Part shown: piece by piece, positions 1 to 14,100 of the stretch
Layout: each line of letters opens with the position of its first letter
Position numbering within the stretch: position 1 is the stretch's first letter
Assembly (NCBI RefSeq): GCF_003002815.1
Contig: NZ_PVTF01000022.1
Span: 1 to 64,000, forward strand
Direction of reading: 5' to 3'
DNA length: 64,000 bases
Source: Umezawaea tangerina
Lineage (GTDB): Bacteria; Actinomycetota; Actinomycetes; Mycobacteriales; Pseudonocardiaceae
Notes under the pieces: model-generated
Seen by the model: only the letters and a program-made list of their open reading frames with translations
Told to the model about the DNA's origin: nothing
Databases searched by the model: none
Translations under genes and position numbers: made by a program

Positions 1-1959
1 CAGGAAGTCCGGCCGCACACCCCACGACTCCACCAACCGGTACAACGCCACCTCCACCGCGAACAACGCGGGCTGGGTGAACTCCGTCCGGTTCAACAGG
101 TCCTGGTCGGCCAGCGCCTCGGACAGCCGCGGGTCCAGGTGCGCGCACACGGCGTCGAACGCCTCGGCGTACACCGGGAAAGCGCCGTACAGCTCCTGAC
201 CCATCGCGATCCGCTGGCTGCCCTGACCGGTGAACAGCACCGCCGTGCGGCCGGTGACGGCCTCCCCGACGACCAGTCCGGGCGCGCCGGAACCACCGGC
301 GAGGGCCTGGAGTCCCGCGAGCAGGTCCTCACGGCCGTCGGCGACGACCACCGCGCGGTGCTCCAGGTTGGCCCGCGTGGTGGCGGCCGAGAACGCGAGG
401 TCGGTGAGGTCGATCCCCTGCTCCACCAGCGGGAGCAGGTTCGCCGCCTGGGCCCGCAGCGCCTCTTCGCTCTTGCCCGACAGCACCACCGGCACAACAG
501 GGAGTTCGTGCCGCTCTTGGGTGATCCCACCGACAACCTGGGAAGACGAAGAACTTCCGAAGGCGCTGTTCGCGCCTTCGGGCGCCTGCTCCAGGATCGC
601 GTGCGCGTTCGTTCCGCTGTAACCGAAGGACGAGACGCCCATGCGGCGCGGGTGGCCGGTCTCGGGCCACGGCTGCGTCTCGGTGACCAGCTTGGCCGCG
701 CCCGAGCTCCAGTCGATCTGCTTCGAGGGCGCGTCCACGTGCAGCGTCTTCGGCACGATGCCGTGCTGCAGCGAGAGGACGGTCTTGATGATGGCGGCGA
801 CACCGGCGGCGGCCTGCGTGTGGCCGATGTTCGACTTCACCGAACCGAGCAGCAGCGGCGTGGCGCGCTCAGGTCCGTAGGCGGCGATCAGGGCCTGCGC
901 CTCGATCGGGTCGCCCAGCTTCGTGCCGGTGCCGTGCGCCTCGATGGCGTCCACGTCCATCGGCGACAGACCGGCGTTGGCGAGCGCCTTGCGGATGACC
1001 TTCTGCTGCGACGGGCCGTTCGGCGCGGTCAGGCCGTTCGAGGCGCCGTCCTGGTTCACCGCGGAGCCGCGGACGACCGCGAGCACCTGGTGGCCGTTGC
1101 GGCGCGCGTCGGACAGCCGCTCGACGAGCACGAGGCCGACGCCGTCGCCCCAGACCGTGCCGTCCGCGCCGTCGGCGAAGGACTTGCAGCGGGAGTCCCA
1201 GGACAGGCCGCGGGCGCGGCTGAAGTCGATGAACGCGCCGGGCGTGGCCATGACGGTCGCGCCACCGGCCAGCGCCAGGTCGCACTCGCCGTTGCGCAGC
1301 GCCTGGACGGCCAGGTGCAGGGTCACCAGCGAGCCGGAGCACGCGGTGTCGACGGTGACGGCGGGGCCTTCGAGACCGAACGTGTAGGAGACCCGGCCGG
1401 AGATCATGCTGGCCGCGGTACCGGTGCCGATGTGGCCTTCCATGCCGTCGGCGTCGCCCTCGATGAGGACGGTGAAGTAGTCCTGGCCGTTGGTGGAGGT
1501 GAACACACCGGTGCGGCTGCCCCGCAGCGACTGGGGGTCGATGCCCGCGCGCTCGAAGGTGCGCCACGCGGTCTCCAGCAGCAGGCGCTGCTGCGGGTCC
1601 ATCGTGATCGCCTCGCGCGGCGAGATGCCGAAGAAGCCGGGGTCGAACTCGGCGGCGCCGTCGACGAAGCCGCCCTCCATGACATAGGAGGTGCCCTCGT
1701 TGTCGGGGTCGGGGTGGTACAGGTTCTCCAGGTCCCAACCGCGGTCGGCCGGGAACGGGACGATGGCGTCGCGGCCCTCGACGATGAAATCCCAGAGCTG
1801 CTCGGGTGAGCCGATTCCCCCCGCGAATCGGCAGTCCATCGCCACGATCGCGATGGGCTCCTGCCCTTTCTCCTCCACCTCCTGCAAACGGTGGCGTGTG
1901 TTGTGCAGGTCCGCAGTCACCCGCTTGAGGTAATCACGAAGCTTCTGCTCGTTGGACAT
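1..1959 (-). CDS. Modular type I polyketide synthase, next subunit (N-terminal part only; truncated by window edge)
   Basis: The frame is open from the ATG at 1959 to the window edge (653 codons). Residues 1-33 form a charged, coiled-coil N-terminal docking segment (begins [14 protein letters not shown]), typical of a subunit that receives a chain from an upstream PKS. A ketosynthase follows from about residue 34 ([15 protein letters not shown]), with active-site Cys207 in [12 protein letters not shown] and the usual downstream His motifs. The acyltransferase starts near residue 570 ([14 protein letters not shown]) and is cut just before its GHSxG serine, so its extender specificity cannot be read. 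An AGGTGG-like ribosome site lies 7 nt before the ATG. It is on the same strand as the giant PKS that ends at 2139 and should act directly after it as module 7. The KS carries TNGQDY, like KS modules that receive beta-hydroxy chains, which agrees with the predicted output of module 6. Confidence 0.95.
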   Translation of the reverse strand, partial: MSNEQKLRDYLKRVTADLHNTRHRLQEVEEKGQEPIAIVAMDCRFAGGIGSPEQLWDFIVEGRDAIVPFPADRGWDLENLYHPDPDNEGTSYVMEGGFVDGAAEFDPGFFGISPREAITMDPQQRLLLETAWRTFERAGIDPQSLRGSRTGVFTSTNGQDYFTVLIEGDADGMEGHIGTGTAASMISGRVSYTFGLEGPAVTVDTACSGSLVTLHLAVQALRNGECDLALAGGATVMATPGAFIDFSRARGLSWDSRCKSFADGADGTVWGDGVGLVLVERLSDARRNGHQVLAVVRGSAVNQDGASNGLTAPNGPSQQKVIRKALANAGLSPMDVDAIEAHGTGTKLGDPIEAQALIAAYGPERATPLLLGSVKSNIGHTQAAAGVAAIIKTVLSLQHGIVPKTLHVDAPSKQIDWSSGAAKLVTETQPWPETGHPRRMGVSSFGYSGTNAHAILEQAPEGANSAFGSSSSSQVVGGITQERHELPVVPVVLSGKSEEALRAQAANLLPLVEQGIDLTDLAFSAATTRANLEHRAVVVADGREDLLAGLQALAGGSGAPGLVVGEAVTGRTAVLFTGQGSQRIAMGQELYGAFPVYAEAFDAVCAHLDPRLSEALADQDLLNRTEFTQPALFAVEVALYRLVESWGVRPDFL

Positions 1960-2031
1960 TCAACGCCACCTCTTCACAGAAACCAGCACGTCCCGGCACT
2001 TCCGACAGACCACTGATTCGAAAACTAACGA

Positions 2032-2064
2032 GGGGCCGTCAGGGATGACACCCCTGACGGCCCC
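2032..2064 (-). terminator. Strong hairpin between two consecutive PKS genes
   Basis: A perfect 13-bp stem (GGGGCCGTCAGGG at 2032-2044 with its complement at 2052-2064) has a 7-nt loop. It lies in the 179-bp gap between the giant PKS stop and the start of the next PKS. No T-run follows, as is common in actinomycetes. It could be a terminator, an attenuator or a processing site that sets the ratio of the two subunits. Confidence 0.6.
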
Positions 2065-2078
2065 CTAGGCGCCCCCTA
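2062..2078 (-). promoter_or_regulatory. CTAGGGG regulatory box before the second PKS gene
   Basis: On the minus strand CTAGGGG (2062-2068) points toward the PKS start, about 100 bp away. A second TAGGGG copy sits exactly 11 bp further upstream (2073-2078). The same 7-mer is found upstream of the other transcription units of this cluster. A TTAGTT at 2023-2028 is a possible -10 element. Its role as a binding site for the pathway regulator is inferred. Confidence 0.45.
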
Positions 2079-2138
2079 CGCATTCACCCCGAGAACAAGG
2101 GGAAATACGCGACCCTTATCGGGTGTGAACGCATTCCT

Positions 2139-5100
2139 CTAGACGCCGAACTCCTTGTCGATGAAGTCGAAGATCTCGTCGTCATCGGCGGTGTTGAGCT
2201 GGTCGGCGACGCTCTGGACGCCTCCCGCGGGCGCGTAGCGGGCCAGCAGCGCCTGGAGCCTGGCGACCACCGCGGTGCGCGCCTCGGAGTCCAGGTCGGT
2301 GCGTGCCGCGGCGCTCTCCAGGAGTCCCAGCTCGTCCAGGACGGGCTCGGGTGCCCGCTCGTCGAGCTCCAGCCGGTCGCGCAGGAAGTCGACCAGCGCG
2401 GCGGACGTCGGGTAGTCGAAGATGAGCGTCGCGGGCAGCGCCAGACCGGTCGCCGCGCCGAGCGTGTTGCGCAGCTCGACCGCGGACAGCGAGTCGAACC
2501 CGAGCTCGCTGAACGCCCGGTTCGGCTGGACCGCGTCGATCCCGCTGTGGCCCAGCACCGCGGCCACCCGTGCCCGCACCACGTCGAGCAGCAGCCGGTC
2601 CCGTTCCATCGGGGTCAGCGCGGCCAGGCGGCCCACCAGCTCCGACTGCTCGGGCTCGGCGGGGGCCGGTGCCATCGCCTCGCGCACCTCCGGCAGGTCG
2701 GCCAGCAGCGGGCTGGGCCTGGCCGCGGTGAACACCGCCGCGAACAGCTCCCAGTCCACGTCGGCCAGCGTGACCGTCGTGTCGCGCTGCGCCAACGACT
2801 CGCGCAGCGCGGCGACCGCCCGTGCGGCGGGCATCGCGGTCACGCCCCGGCGGCGCAGCTGCTCCGCCGCGTCGCCGTCGGCCATGCCGCCGTCGGCCCA
2901 CGGGCCCCAGGCGACCGACAGCGCCGCCAGCCCCCGTGCCCGGCGCGACTCGGCCAGGCCGTCCAGCGCGGCGTTCGCCGTGGAGTAGGCGGACTGGCCG
3001 CCGCTGCCCCACGTGCCCGCGATGGAGGAGAACAGCACGAACGCGTCCAGCTCGCGGTCGCCGAGCAGCTCGTCGAGGTGCCGGGCGCCCGCGACCTTCG
3101 CCGCGAGGACCGCGTCGAACTCCGCGAGGCCGTGCTCCTCGATCGGCTGGAACAGCTCGGCACCGGCCGCGTGCACCACCGACGTCGGCGGGTACTCGGC
3201 CAGCAGCGCCCGCACCGCGGCGCGGTCGGCGACGTCGCAGGCCACCACGGTGACCCGCGCGCCGAGGGCTTCCAGCTCGGCGGTCAGCTCGGCCGCGCCC
3301 GGCGCGTCCTGGCCGCGGCGCGAGGTGAGCACCAGGTGCTCGACGCCCACACCGGCCAGCCAGCGGGCCACGTGCCCGCCGAGCGCGCCGGTGCCGCCGG
3401 TGACCAGGACCGTGCCGCGCGGCGTCCACTCGGTCGCGCCGTCGGTCGCCGGTGCGTGCACGAGCCGTCGGCCGAACACGCCGTTCTCGCGGACGGCCAC
3501 CTGGTCCTCGGTGCCCGCCAGCACGGCGGTGACCCCGTCCAGGACGTGGTCGTCCACAGTGGACGGGACGTCGACCAGGCCACCCCAGCGGTGGGGGTGC
3601 TCCAGCGCCACGACCCGGCCGAGGCCCCAGAGCCCGGCCTGCACCGGGTCCACGTCCTCGGTCGCGGTCGCCACGCCGCCGCGGGTCAGGCACCACAGCG
3701 GCGCGTCGACCACGGCGTCGCCGAGAGCCTGCACCAGGACCACGGTCGACAGGGCGTCACCCACCAGGGACAGCACCCCGTCCACCTCGCCCGCGGTGAC
3801 GAGCACCTCGGCCAGCAGCTCGCGGTCGGTCGACGCGTCGACCGGCACGACCTCGAGGCCGCGGGCGGTGAGCCCGGCCAGCAGCGCGGCGTCGTGGCCG
3901 CCCTCGGGGGCGACGACGAGCCAGCGTCCGGACGCGGTCGCCGGGCCGGTAGTGACCGGCTCCCAGCGGACCCGGTAGCGCCAGCCGTCCACTGTGGACC
4001 GGTCACGCCGGGAGCGCCGCCACGACGACAGCGCGGGCAGCACCTCGCTGAGCGGGCGGTCGCCGTCGAGGTCCAGGGCCGCGCTGAACGACTCCAGGTC
4101 CCCGCGTTCGACGGCCTCCCAGAAGCGGGCGTCCACCTCGTCGACGGCGATCGCCGCCGGGTCGCCCGCCAGCCAGAACCTCTCGTGCTGGAACGCGTAC
4201 GTCGGCAGGTCGACCCGCTGGGCGCCGCTGCCCGCGAAGTAGGCGGCCCAGTCGACCGGCACCCCGCGCTCGTGCGCCTTGCCCAGCGCCTGGAGCAGGG
4301 TGGCGACCTCGGGGCGGTCCTTGCGCTGCCCGGCGACCAGCTCGGCGTCGGTCGCGGTCTCCGCGCCCATCGCGGTGAGCACGCCGTCCGGACCCAGCTC
4401 CAGGAACGTCGACACGCCCTCGGACTCCAGCGTCCGCACCGCGTCGGCGAACCGGACGGCCTCGCGGACGTGCCGCACCCAGTACTCGGGCGAGCACAGC
4501 TCCTCGGTGGTGGCGAGCTTCCCGGTCGACGTCGACACGATGGGGATCCTGGGCGCGGCGAAGGCCATGCCCTTGGCCGCCACCAGGAACTCGTCGAGCA
4601 TGTCGTCCATCAGCGGCGAGTGGAACGCGTGCGACACGGCCAGCCGCTTGGACTTCCGGTCGGGGAAGTGCCTCAACACCCGCTCGACCTCGTCCTCGGC
4701 ACCGGAGATGACGACGGAGGTCGGCCCGTTGACCGCCGCGATGGAAACCAGGGATTTCGCCAGATCGTCGGCTCCGCCGACGGCGAGGTGCGGCAACACC
4801 TCGTCCTCGGTGGCCTGCAACGCGACCATCGCACCACCGGCGGGCAGGGCCTGCATGAGCCGACCGCGAGCGCCGACCAGGACCGCCGCGTCCTCCAGCG
4901 TCAGCACGCCGGAGACGTGGGCGGCGGCCAGCTCGCCGATCGAGTGCCCCGCCAGGAAGTCCGGGCGGACGCCCCACGACTCGACGAGCCGGAACAGCGC
5001 GACCTCGAACGCGAACAGCGCGGGCTGGGCGAACTCCGTGCGGTCCAGCACCTCCTGGTCGTCCAGCCGGACGTCCAGCAGCGCGGCGACCTCGTCGAAC

Positions 5101-8100
5101 GCCTTGGCGAACACCGGGAACGCCGCGTGCAGCTCGCGGCCCATCCCGACCCGCTGGCTGCCCTGACCGGTGAACAGCACGGCCAGCCTGCCGCCGGACA
5201 CCGCCGACGACGGCTCCAGCGCGGCCAGCTCCCGCCGCAGCTCCTCCTGGTCCGCGGCCAGCAGCACCGCGCGGTGCTCCATCCGGGCCCGCGTGGTGGC
5301 CAGCGAGAAGCCGAGGTCCGCGAGGTCGGTCGGCGGCAGCGCGGCGAGCTGGTCGGCCTGCGCCCGCAGCGCCTCCGGCGTCCGGGCCGACAGCACGACC
5401 GGCACCAGCGGCAACGGGGTCCGCTCGACGACCGGCAGGTCCGCTTCGGGGGCCTGCTCGATGATCGTGTGCGCGTTCGTCCCGCTGATGCCGAACGACG
5501 ACACCGCGGCCCGCCGCGGCCGGTCCACCTCGGGCCACGCGCGCTGCTCGGTGAGCAGCTCCACGGCCCCGGAGGCCCAGTCCACGTGCGGTGTCGGCTC
5601 GCTCACGTGCAGCGTCTTCGGCGCCGTCCCGTGCCGCAGCGCCATCACCATCTTGATCACACCGCCGACACCCGCCGCCGCCTGGGCGTGGCCGATGTTC
5701 GACTTGAGCGAGCCCAGCAGCAGCGGGGTCTCGCGGTCCTGCCCGTAGGTGGCGAGCAGCGCCTGCACCTCGATCGGGTCGCCCAGCGGGGTTCCCGTGC
5801 CGTGGCCCTCGACCACGTCGACGTCCGAAGTGGACAGTCCGGCGTTGGCCAGCGCCTGGCGGATCACCCGCTGCTGCGACGGGCCGTTCGGGGCGGTCAG
5901 CGTGCTGGACGCGCCGTCCTGGTTGATCGCGCTGCCCTTGACGACGGCGAGCACCTGGTGCCCGTTGCGCCGCGCGTCGGACAGCCGCTCGACCAGCAGC
6001 ACGCCCACGCCCTCCGACCAGCCCGTGCCGTCCGCACCGGCGGAGTAGGCCTTCGACCGGCCGTCGGCGGACAGGCCGCGCTGGCGGGAGAAGTCGACGA
6101 ACGTGTCGGGCGTGGCCATCACGGTCACACCGCCTGCCAGCGCGAGGTCGCACTCACCGCTGCGCAGGGCCTGCACGGCCCAGTGCAGCGCCACGAGCGA
6201 GGACGAGCAGGCCGTGTCGACCGTGACCGCCGGGCCTTCCAGGCCGAACGTGTAGGACACGCGGCCGGAAACGACGCTGCCGGAGGTGCCGGTGCCGAGG
6301 TAGCCCTCGACCTCGTCCGGGATGGCCGACAGGTTCGTCGCGTAGTCGTGGTACATCAGGCCCGCGAACACACCGGTCCTGGTGCCGCGCACCTTCGCCG
6401 GGTCGATGCCCGCCCGCTCGAACGCCTCCCACGACGTCTCCAGCAGCAGTCGTTGCTGCGGGTCCATCGCCAGCGCCTCGCGGGGCGAGATCCCGAAGAA
6501 CGCCGGGTCGAAGTCGCCGGCCTCGTGCAGGAAGCCGCCTTCACGGGTGTAGGTCTTGCCGATGGCGTCGGGGTTCGGGTCGTACAGGCCGTCGAGGTCC
6601 CAGCCACGACCGGTCGGGAAGCCGGTGACCGCGTCGCGGCCCTCGGCCACGAGCTGCCACAGGTCCTCCGGCGAGCTGACCCCGCCGGGGAACCGGCAGG
6701 CCATCGCGACGATCGCGATCGGGTCGCCGTCGGCGACCTTCACGGAGGCGACCGCGTCGACCACCTCGTCCTCGTCGACCAGCTGGGTGCGCAGGTGCGT
6801 CGCCAGGGCGATCGACGTCGGGTAGTCGAACACCACGGTCGCGGGCAGCCGCAGGCCGGTCGCGGAGCCGAGCGCGTTGCGCAGCTCCACGGCGGACAGC
6901 GAGTCCAGCCCCATCTCGACCAGGCCGCGGCCCGGTTCGACGACACCGGAGTCCCGGTAGCCCAGGACGGCGGCGACCCGGCCGCGCACCAAGTCCAGCA
7001 GCAGCCGGTCCTGCTCCTCGGTCGGCAGGCCGAGCAGCCTGCGCGACCACGACGCCGACTCGGCCGAGGCCTTGGCGGCGTTGCGGCGCTTGGGAGTGCG
7101 GACCAGACCGCGCAGCAGCGCGGGCACGTCGGCGCTCGTGCGCAGCACGGCCGTGTCGAGCTTCATCGGCAGCACCAGGGCCGTGTCGGCGCGCAGCGCG
7201 GCGTCGAACAGCGCGAGGCCGTCGGCGACGGGCAGCACCGGCATGCCCGCCCGCGCCATCCGGGCGAGGTCGGCGGGCGAGAGCCCCGCTCCCATCCCGG
7301 TGCTCTGCTCCCACACGCCCCAGGCCAGCGACACCGCGGTCTGGCCGTTGGCCCGCCGGTGGGCGGCGAGGCCGTCCAGGAAGGTGTTGGCGGCGGCGTA
7401 GTTCGCCTGGCCGGGCGCGCCGAGCACACCGGAGGCCGAGGAGAACAGCGCGAACAGCTCCAGGTCGCCGGTGAGCTCGTGCAGGTGCCGTGCCGCGTCG
7501 GCCTTCGGGGCCAGCACGGTGTCGAAGCGCCGCGCGTCAAGGGATTCGAACACCCCGTCGTCCAGCACACCCGCGGTGTGCACGACGCCGGTCAGGTCGT
7601 CGATGCCCGCCAGCACGGCGGCAAGCGCTTCGCGGTCTGACACGTCGCAGGCGACGACGTCGACGTGGGCGTCCAGCTCGGCGACCAGCTCGGCCGCGCC
7701 GGGCGCGTCCGGGCCCCGCCGCGAGGTGAGGACCAGGTGCCGGACGCCGTACTCGGCCACCAGGTGCCGGGCCAGCTCCGCGCCCAGACCACCGGTGCCG
7801 CCGGTGACCAGCACCGTGCCGTCGAGGGTCTTCCCGGCCCCCAAGGCGAGCGGCACCAGCCGCGGCACGAACACCGTGCCGCCGCGGACCGCCATCTCGG
7901 GCTCGACCGCTCCGACCACGCCCGCGAGCGCGGGCTCGTCGATGTCCAGCAGCACGATCCGGTCCGGGTGCTCCGACTGCGCCGAGCGCACCAGGCCGGA
8001 CACGGCTGCCTGCGTCGGGTCGACGTCCTCGCCGGACACCGACACCGCGCCGGACGTGACGACGAGCAGGCTGTCCCGCTCGCCCGCCAGGAACTCCTGG

Positions 8101-11100
8101 AGGTCGGCCAGCACACCGGCCACGACGTCGTGCAGGTCGCCGGTCGGCACGACCAGCACCTGGGCGTCCGGGTCGGGCGCCACGTCGTCGGCGGGCGCGG
8201 GCGTCCACTCGACGCCGTACAACGGGTCCGCGGCCTTGCGGTCGATCCGGTCGGCACTGATCTCGCGCAGCACCAACGAGTCGATCCGGACCACCGGCGA
8301 CCCGGTGCCGTCCGCGGCCGAGACCGACACCGCGCCGCTGCGACCGGTCGGCGAGATCCTGGCCCGCAGTACCGAGGCGCCCGCGGCGAACAGGCTCACG
8401 CCGCCCCAGGAGAACGGCAGCGCGCCGGGCCCGGTCTGGCCGATCCCGATCGCGTGCAGCACGGAGTCCAGCAGCGCCGGGTGCACGCCGAACCCGGCGG
8501 CGTGGCGCTGTTCGGACTCGGGCAGGGCGACCTCGGTGTACACGTCTTCACCGTCGCGCCACGCGGCCGTCAGGCCCTGGAACACCGGCCCGTAGGCCAG
8601 TCCGCCTTGGGCCAGCTCGGTGTAGAGGTCGGTCACGTCCAGCGCGGTCGCACCGGTCGGAGGCCAGGTCGACAGGTCGAAGTCCGGTGTCCCGGCCTCG
8701 TCGGTGACGAAACCGGTGACGTGGGTCGTCCAGCGCACGTCCTCGCCGTCCGGTCGGGAGAGCACGGTGACGGCGCGACGGCCGTCCTCGTCCTCGCCGA
8801 CCGCCACGTGCAGGCTGACGCCGCCGCGCTCGGGCAGGACGAGGGGTTCCTGGAGCAGCAGCTCCTCCAGGTGGCCGCAGCCGACCTCGTCACCCGCGCG
8901 GACGACCAGCTCGACCAGCGCGGTCCCCGGCACCACGACGGCACCGGCCACGACGTGGTCGCCGAGCCAGCCGTGCGTGGTCACCGAGAGCCTTGCGGTG
9001 GCGAGGACTCCGCCGTCGGGCATCGGCAGCACCGCGCCCAGCAACGGGTGTCCGGCCGAGTCCAGGCCAGCCGACGACACGTCGCCGACCGAGCCTGAGC
9101 CCTCCATCCAGAAGCGCTCGCGCTGGAACGCGTAGGTCGGCAGGTCGACCCGCCGCGCACCGGACCCGGCGAAGTAGGCCGCCCAGTCGACCGGCACGCC
9201 GCGGCTGTGCGCCGCGCCGACGGCCTGGACCAGGGTGGTGACCTCGTCGCGGTCCTTGCGCTGCCCGGCGATCAGCACCGCGTCCACGGCGCTCTCGGCG
9301 CCCATCGCGGTCAGCACACCGTCCGGGCCCAGCTCCAGGAACGTCGTGACGCCCTTGGCCTCCAGACCCGTCACGGCATCGGCGAAGCGGACCGTGCCGC
9401 GGACGTGCCGCACCCAGTACTCCGGGTCGGTCACGTCGCCCAGCAGTGGGATCTTGGGCTCGTGGAACGCCAACGTCGAGACCACCGCGCGGAACTCGTC
9501 CAGCATCGGCTCCATCAACGGCGAGTGGAACGCGTGCGACACGCTGAGCCGCTTGGACTTCCGATCGGCGAAGTGCGCGACCACCCGGTCCACGGCGTCC
9601 TCGTCACCGGCGACGACGACCGACGACGGCCCGTTGATCGCCGCGATGGACACCAGGTCCGTCAGGAGCGGCGTGACCTCGTCCTCGGTCACCTGCAACG
9701 CGACCATCGCGCCACCCGCGGGCAATGCCTGCATCAGGCGGGCACGGGCGTTGACCAGCGTCGCCGCGTCTTCCAGCGACAGCACGCCGGAGACGTGCGC
9801 GGCCGCGATCTCGCCGATCGAGTGCCCCGCCAGGAAGTCCGGCCGCACACCCCACGACTCGACAAGTCGATACAGCGCCACCTCCAACGCGAACAACGCG
9901 GGCTGGGTGAACTCGGTACGGTCCAACGTCTCCTGGTCGTCGATCCGGACGTCCACCAGTGCCGCGACCTCGTCGAACGCCTTCGCGAACACCGGGAACG
10001 CCGCGTGCAGCTCGCGACCCATCCCGGCCCGCTGACTGCCCTGACCGGTGAACAGGAACGCGAGCCGTCCCTCGGTGGCGGCCGTGGACTCGCCCGCGAC
10101 AACGGCTTCCAGGCCGTGCCGCAGGTCGTCCGCGGAGGTCAAAGCGAGCACCGCCCGGTGCTCCAGCCGCGCCCGGCCGGTGGCCAGGGAGAAGCCGAGG
10201 TCGGTCAGGTCGGCCGTGGTGTCGAGCAGCGCGGAGGCCTGCGCCCGCAACGCCTCCGGGGTCTTGCCGGACAGCACCACCGGGACGACCGGCGGCTCGA
10301 CCCGTTCCACGACCGGCGCCTCGACGACCGGGGCCTGCTCCAGGATCGCGTGGGCGTTCGTGCCGCTGAAGCCGAACGACGACACACCCACCCGGCGGAC
10401 CCGGCCGGTCTCCGGCCACGGCACCGACTCGGTGACGAGGTCGACCATCCCGGCGGACCACTCGACCTCGTGCGTCGGCTCGTCCACGTGCAGCGTCTTC
10501 GGCACGACCCCGTGCCGCATCGCCATGACCGACTTGATCACCGCGGCGACACCGGCGGCGGCCTGCGTGTGCCCGATGTTCGACTTGACCGAGCCCAGCA
10601 GCAACGGGGTGGTCCGGTCCTGGCCGTAGGTGGCCAGCAGCGCCTGCGCCTCGATCGGGTCACCCAAAGCCGTTCCGGTGCCGTGCGCCTCCACGACGTC
10701 GACGTCCGAAGAGGACAGTCCGGCACCGGCGAGCGCCTTGCGGATCACGCGTTGCTGCGACGGCCCGTTCGGAGCGGTCAACCCGTTGGACGCGCCGTCC
10801 TGGTTGATCGCACTCCCCCGCACCACCGCGAGCACCTCGTGCCCGTTGCGCTGCGCGTCGGACAACCGCTCCACGAGCAGCATGCCGACACCCTCACCCC
10901 ACGCCGTACCGTCCGCACCCGCCGCGAACGCCTTGCAACGACCATCGACCGCGAGACCGCGCTGCCGGGAGAAGTCCACGAACGCCGCGGGCGTCGACAT
11001 GATCGTCACACCGCCCGCCAGCGCCAGCGAGCACTCACCGGAGCGCAGTGCCTGGACCGCCAGGTGCAGTGCCACCAGCGAAGAGGAGCACGCGGTGTCG

Positions 11101-14100
11101 ACCGTGACGGCCGGGCCCTCCAGCCCGAAGGTGTAGGAGACGCGGCCGGACACCACGCTCGCCGCGTTGCCGGTGCCGACGTGGCCTTCGAGGCCGTCGG
11201 GGATCCGGGGCAGCAGGTCCAGGTAGTCCTGGCCGTTGGTACCGGCGAACACGCCGACCTGGCCGCCGCGCACGGACGTCGGGTCGATGCCCGCGCGTTC
11301 GAAGGCCTCCCACGAGGTCTCCAGCAGCAGTCGTTGCTGCGGGTCCATCGCGGTCGCCTCGCGCGGCGAGATCCCGAAGAACGCCGGGTCGAACTCGCTG
11401 ACGCGGTCGACGAAAGCGCCCTCGACGACGTAGGACGTGCCCTCGTGGTCGGGGTCCGGGTCGTAGATGTTCGCCAGGTCCCAGCCGCGGTCGGTCGGGA
11501 ACCCGGTCATCGCGTCCCGGCCCTGCTCCAGCAGCTCCCACAGCTGTTCCGGCGACGCCACGCCACCGGGGAGGCGGCAGGCCATCGCCACGATCGCGAT
11601 CGGCTCGTCGACCCGGCCCGCGACCCCGGCCGTGGCCAGGGCTTCCGGCCTGGTGCCGACCAGCTCGGCCCGCAGGTGCTCGGCCAGCACGGCCGGGGTC
11701 GGGTAGTCGAACACCAGCGTCGCGGGCAGCTTCAGCCCGGTCGCGGTGCCGATCGCGCCGCGGAACTCCACGGCGGTCAGCGAGTCGAAGCCCAGCTCCT
11801 TGAACGCCAGCCCCGACTCCACGACCGCGTCGCCACCGAGGACGGCCACGACCTGGTCGCGGACCAGCTCCAGCAGCACGTGCCGCTGCTCGGCCTCCGA
11901 CAGCCCGGTCAGCCGGGCCACCACACCCGAGTCGCCCACCGGCGCGGACGACAGCGCCTGCCGCACCTGCGGGAGGTCGGCCAGCAGCGGGCTCGGCCGC
12001 ACGGACGTGAACAGCGGCGCGAACCGCTCCCAGTCGACGTCGGCCACGGTCAGCACCCCGACGTCCGAACCGACGGCCCGGCGCAATGCCGTCAGCGCGC
12101 GCTCCGGTGCCATCGGGCGGATCCCCTGTGCCCGCAGGTGTTCCTCGGCATCACCCTCGGTGGCCATGCCGCCGTCGGCCCAGGCACCCCAGGCGATCGA
12201 CGTGGCGGCGAGACCGCGGGAGCGCCGCGAGTCGGCGAGCCCGTCGAGGTAGGCGTTGGCCGCGGCGTAGGCCGCCTGCCCGCCCGCGCCCCAGGTGCCC
12301 GCGATGGAGGAGAACAGCACGAACGCGTCGACGTCACCGACCAGTTCGTCCAGGTTCTTCGCGCCCGCGACCTTGGCCGCCAGCACACCCTCGAACTCGG
12401 CCAGGTCCTGCTCCGCCAACGGCGAGAAGGCCTCGATGCCCGCGGCGTGTACGACGGCGTCCGGCGGGTACTCGTCCAGCAATGCCTTCAGCGCGTCCCG
12501 GTCGGCCACGTCGCACGCGGCCACCACCACGGGGATCCCCAGCTCCAACAGCTCTTGGGCACCTGGCGCGTCCAGGCCACGACGGGACGTCAGCACCAGC
12601 TGCTCGGCACCGGCCTCGGCCAGCCAGCGGGCCACCCGACCGCCCAGGGCGCCCGTGCCACCGGTCACCAGGACCGTGCCGCGAGGCGTCCAGTCCGTCG
12701 TGCCACCTCGGGTCGGCACCAGCCGTCGACCGAAGACGCCGGACGGTCGGACGGCGACCTGGTCCTCAGTGCCCGCCAGCACGGCGACCAGTCGGTCCAA
12801 CGCCTGCGCGTCCAGTTCCGGGAGGTCGACCAGACCGCCCCAGCGGGCGGAGTGCTCCAGCGCGACGACCCGACCGAGACCCCAGAGCTGCGCGAGTTCG
12901 GGCGTCACCACGACGTCGTCCCGGCCGGTCGTCACCGCGCCGCGGGTCGCGAACCACAGCGGGGCGTCGACGTTCCGCACCAGGTCCACGGCGGCGAGCA
13001 CGTCGGTGACCAGCGAAAGGACACCGTCGAACTCCCCCACCGGCACTGCGGTCGGCTCGGCCACCACGACGTCCAGGCCGCGCGCGGTCAGTCCGTCGAC
13101 CAGCGCGGACTCGTCGTCCGGCGACACCACCAGCCAGCGACCGGTCGCCCGGCCCGTCGGGGTGACGGGCTGCCACTCGACCCGGTACGTCCAGGCCGAA
13201 CCGGCACGCCGTTCCACCAGTTCGGGCAGCGCGTCCACAGCCGCCGCCAGATCGCCGTTGTCGACGATGGACCAGAACTCGGCCTCGTCGACCACGGGCG
13301 CGACCTGCGAGCTGAGCCAGAACCACTCGTGCTGGAAGGCGTACGTCGGCAGTGCGGTCTTGCGCGCGCCGGAGCCAGCGAAGTACGCGGTCCAGTCGAC
13401 GGCCTGGCCGCGCACGTGCAGCGCGCCCAGCGCCCGCAGCAGCGAGGTGACCTCTGAGCGGTCCTTGCGCAGCGCCGACACCAGCTCGGCCTCGCGCACG
13501 GAGTCCTGGCCCATCGCGGTGAGCACACCGTCGGGGCCCAGCTCCAGGAACGTCGTGACGCCCTTGTCCTCCAACGTGGTCACCGCGTCCGCGAAGCGCA
13601 CCGCGTCGCGGACGTGCCGCACCCAGTACTCGGGGTCGGTGACCTCGCCGAGCAGCGGGATCTTCGGCTGGTGGAACGTCAGCGTCGACACGACCGCGCG
13701 GAACTCGTCCAGCATCGGGTCCATCAGCGGCGAGTGGAAAGCATGCGACACGGCCAGGCGCTTGGACTTGCGGTCGGCGAACTCCGCGACCACCTGGGCG
13801 ACGGCGTCCTCCGCACCCGCGACGACCACGGACGTCGGCCCGTTGACCGCGGCGATCGACACGAGGTCGGTCAGGTGCGGCGCGACCTCGTCCTCGGTCG
13901 CCTGCAACGCGACCATCGCGCCACCGGCGGGCAGTGCCTGCATCAACCGGCCACGCTCGCCCACGAGCGTGGTCGCGTCTTCGAGGGAGAGCACCCCGGC
14001 CACGTGGGCCGCGGCGATCTCACCGATGGAGTGCCCGGCCAGGAAGTCCGGTCGCACGCCCCAGGACTCGACCAGGCGGTAGAGCGCCACTTCGAGGGCG

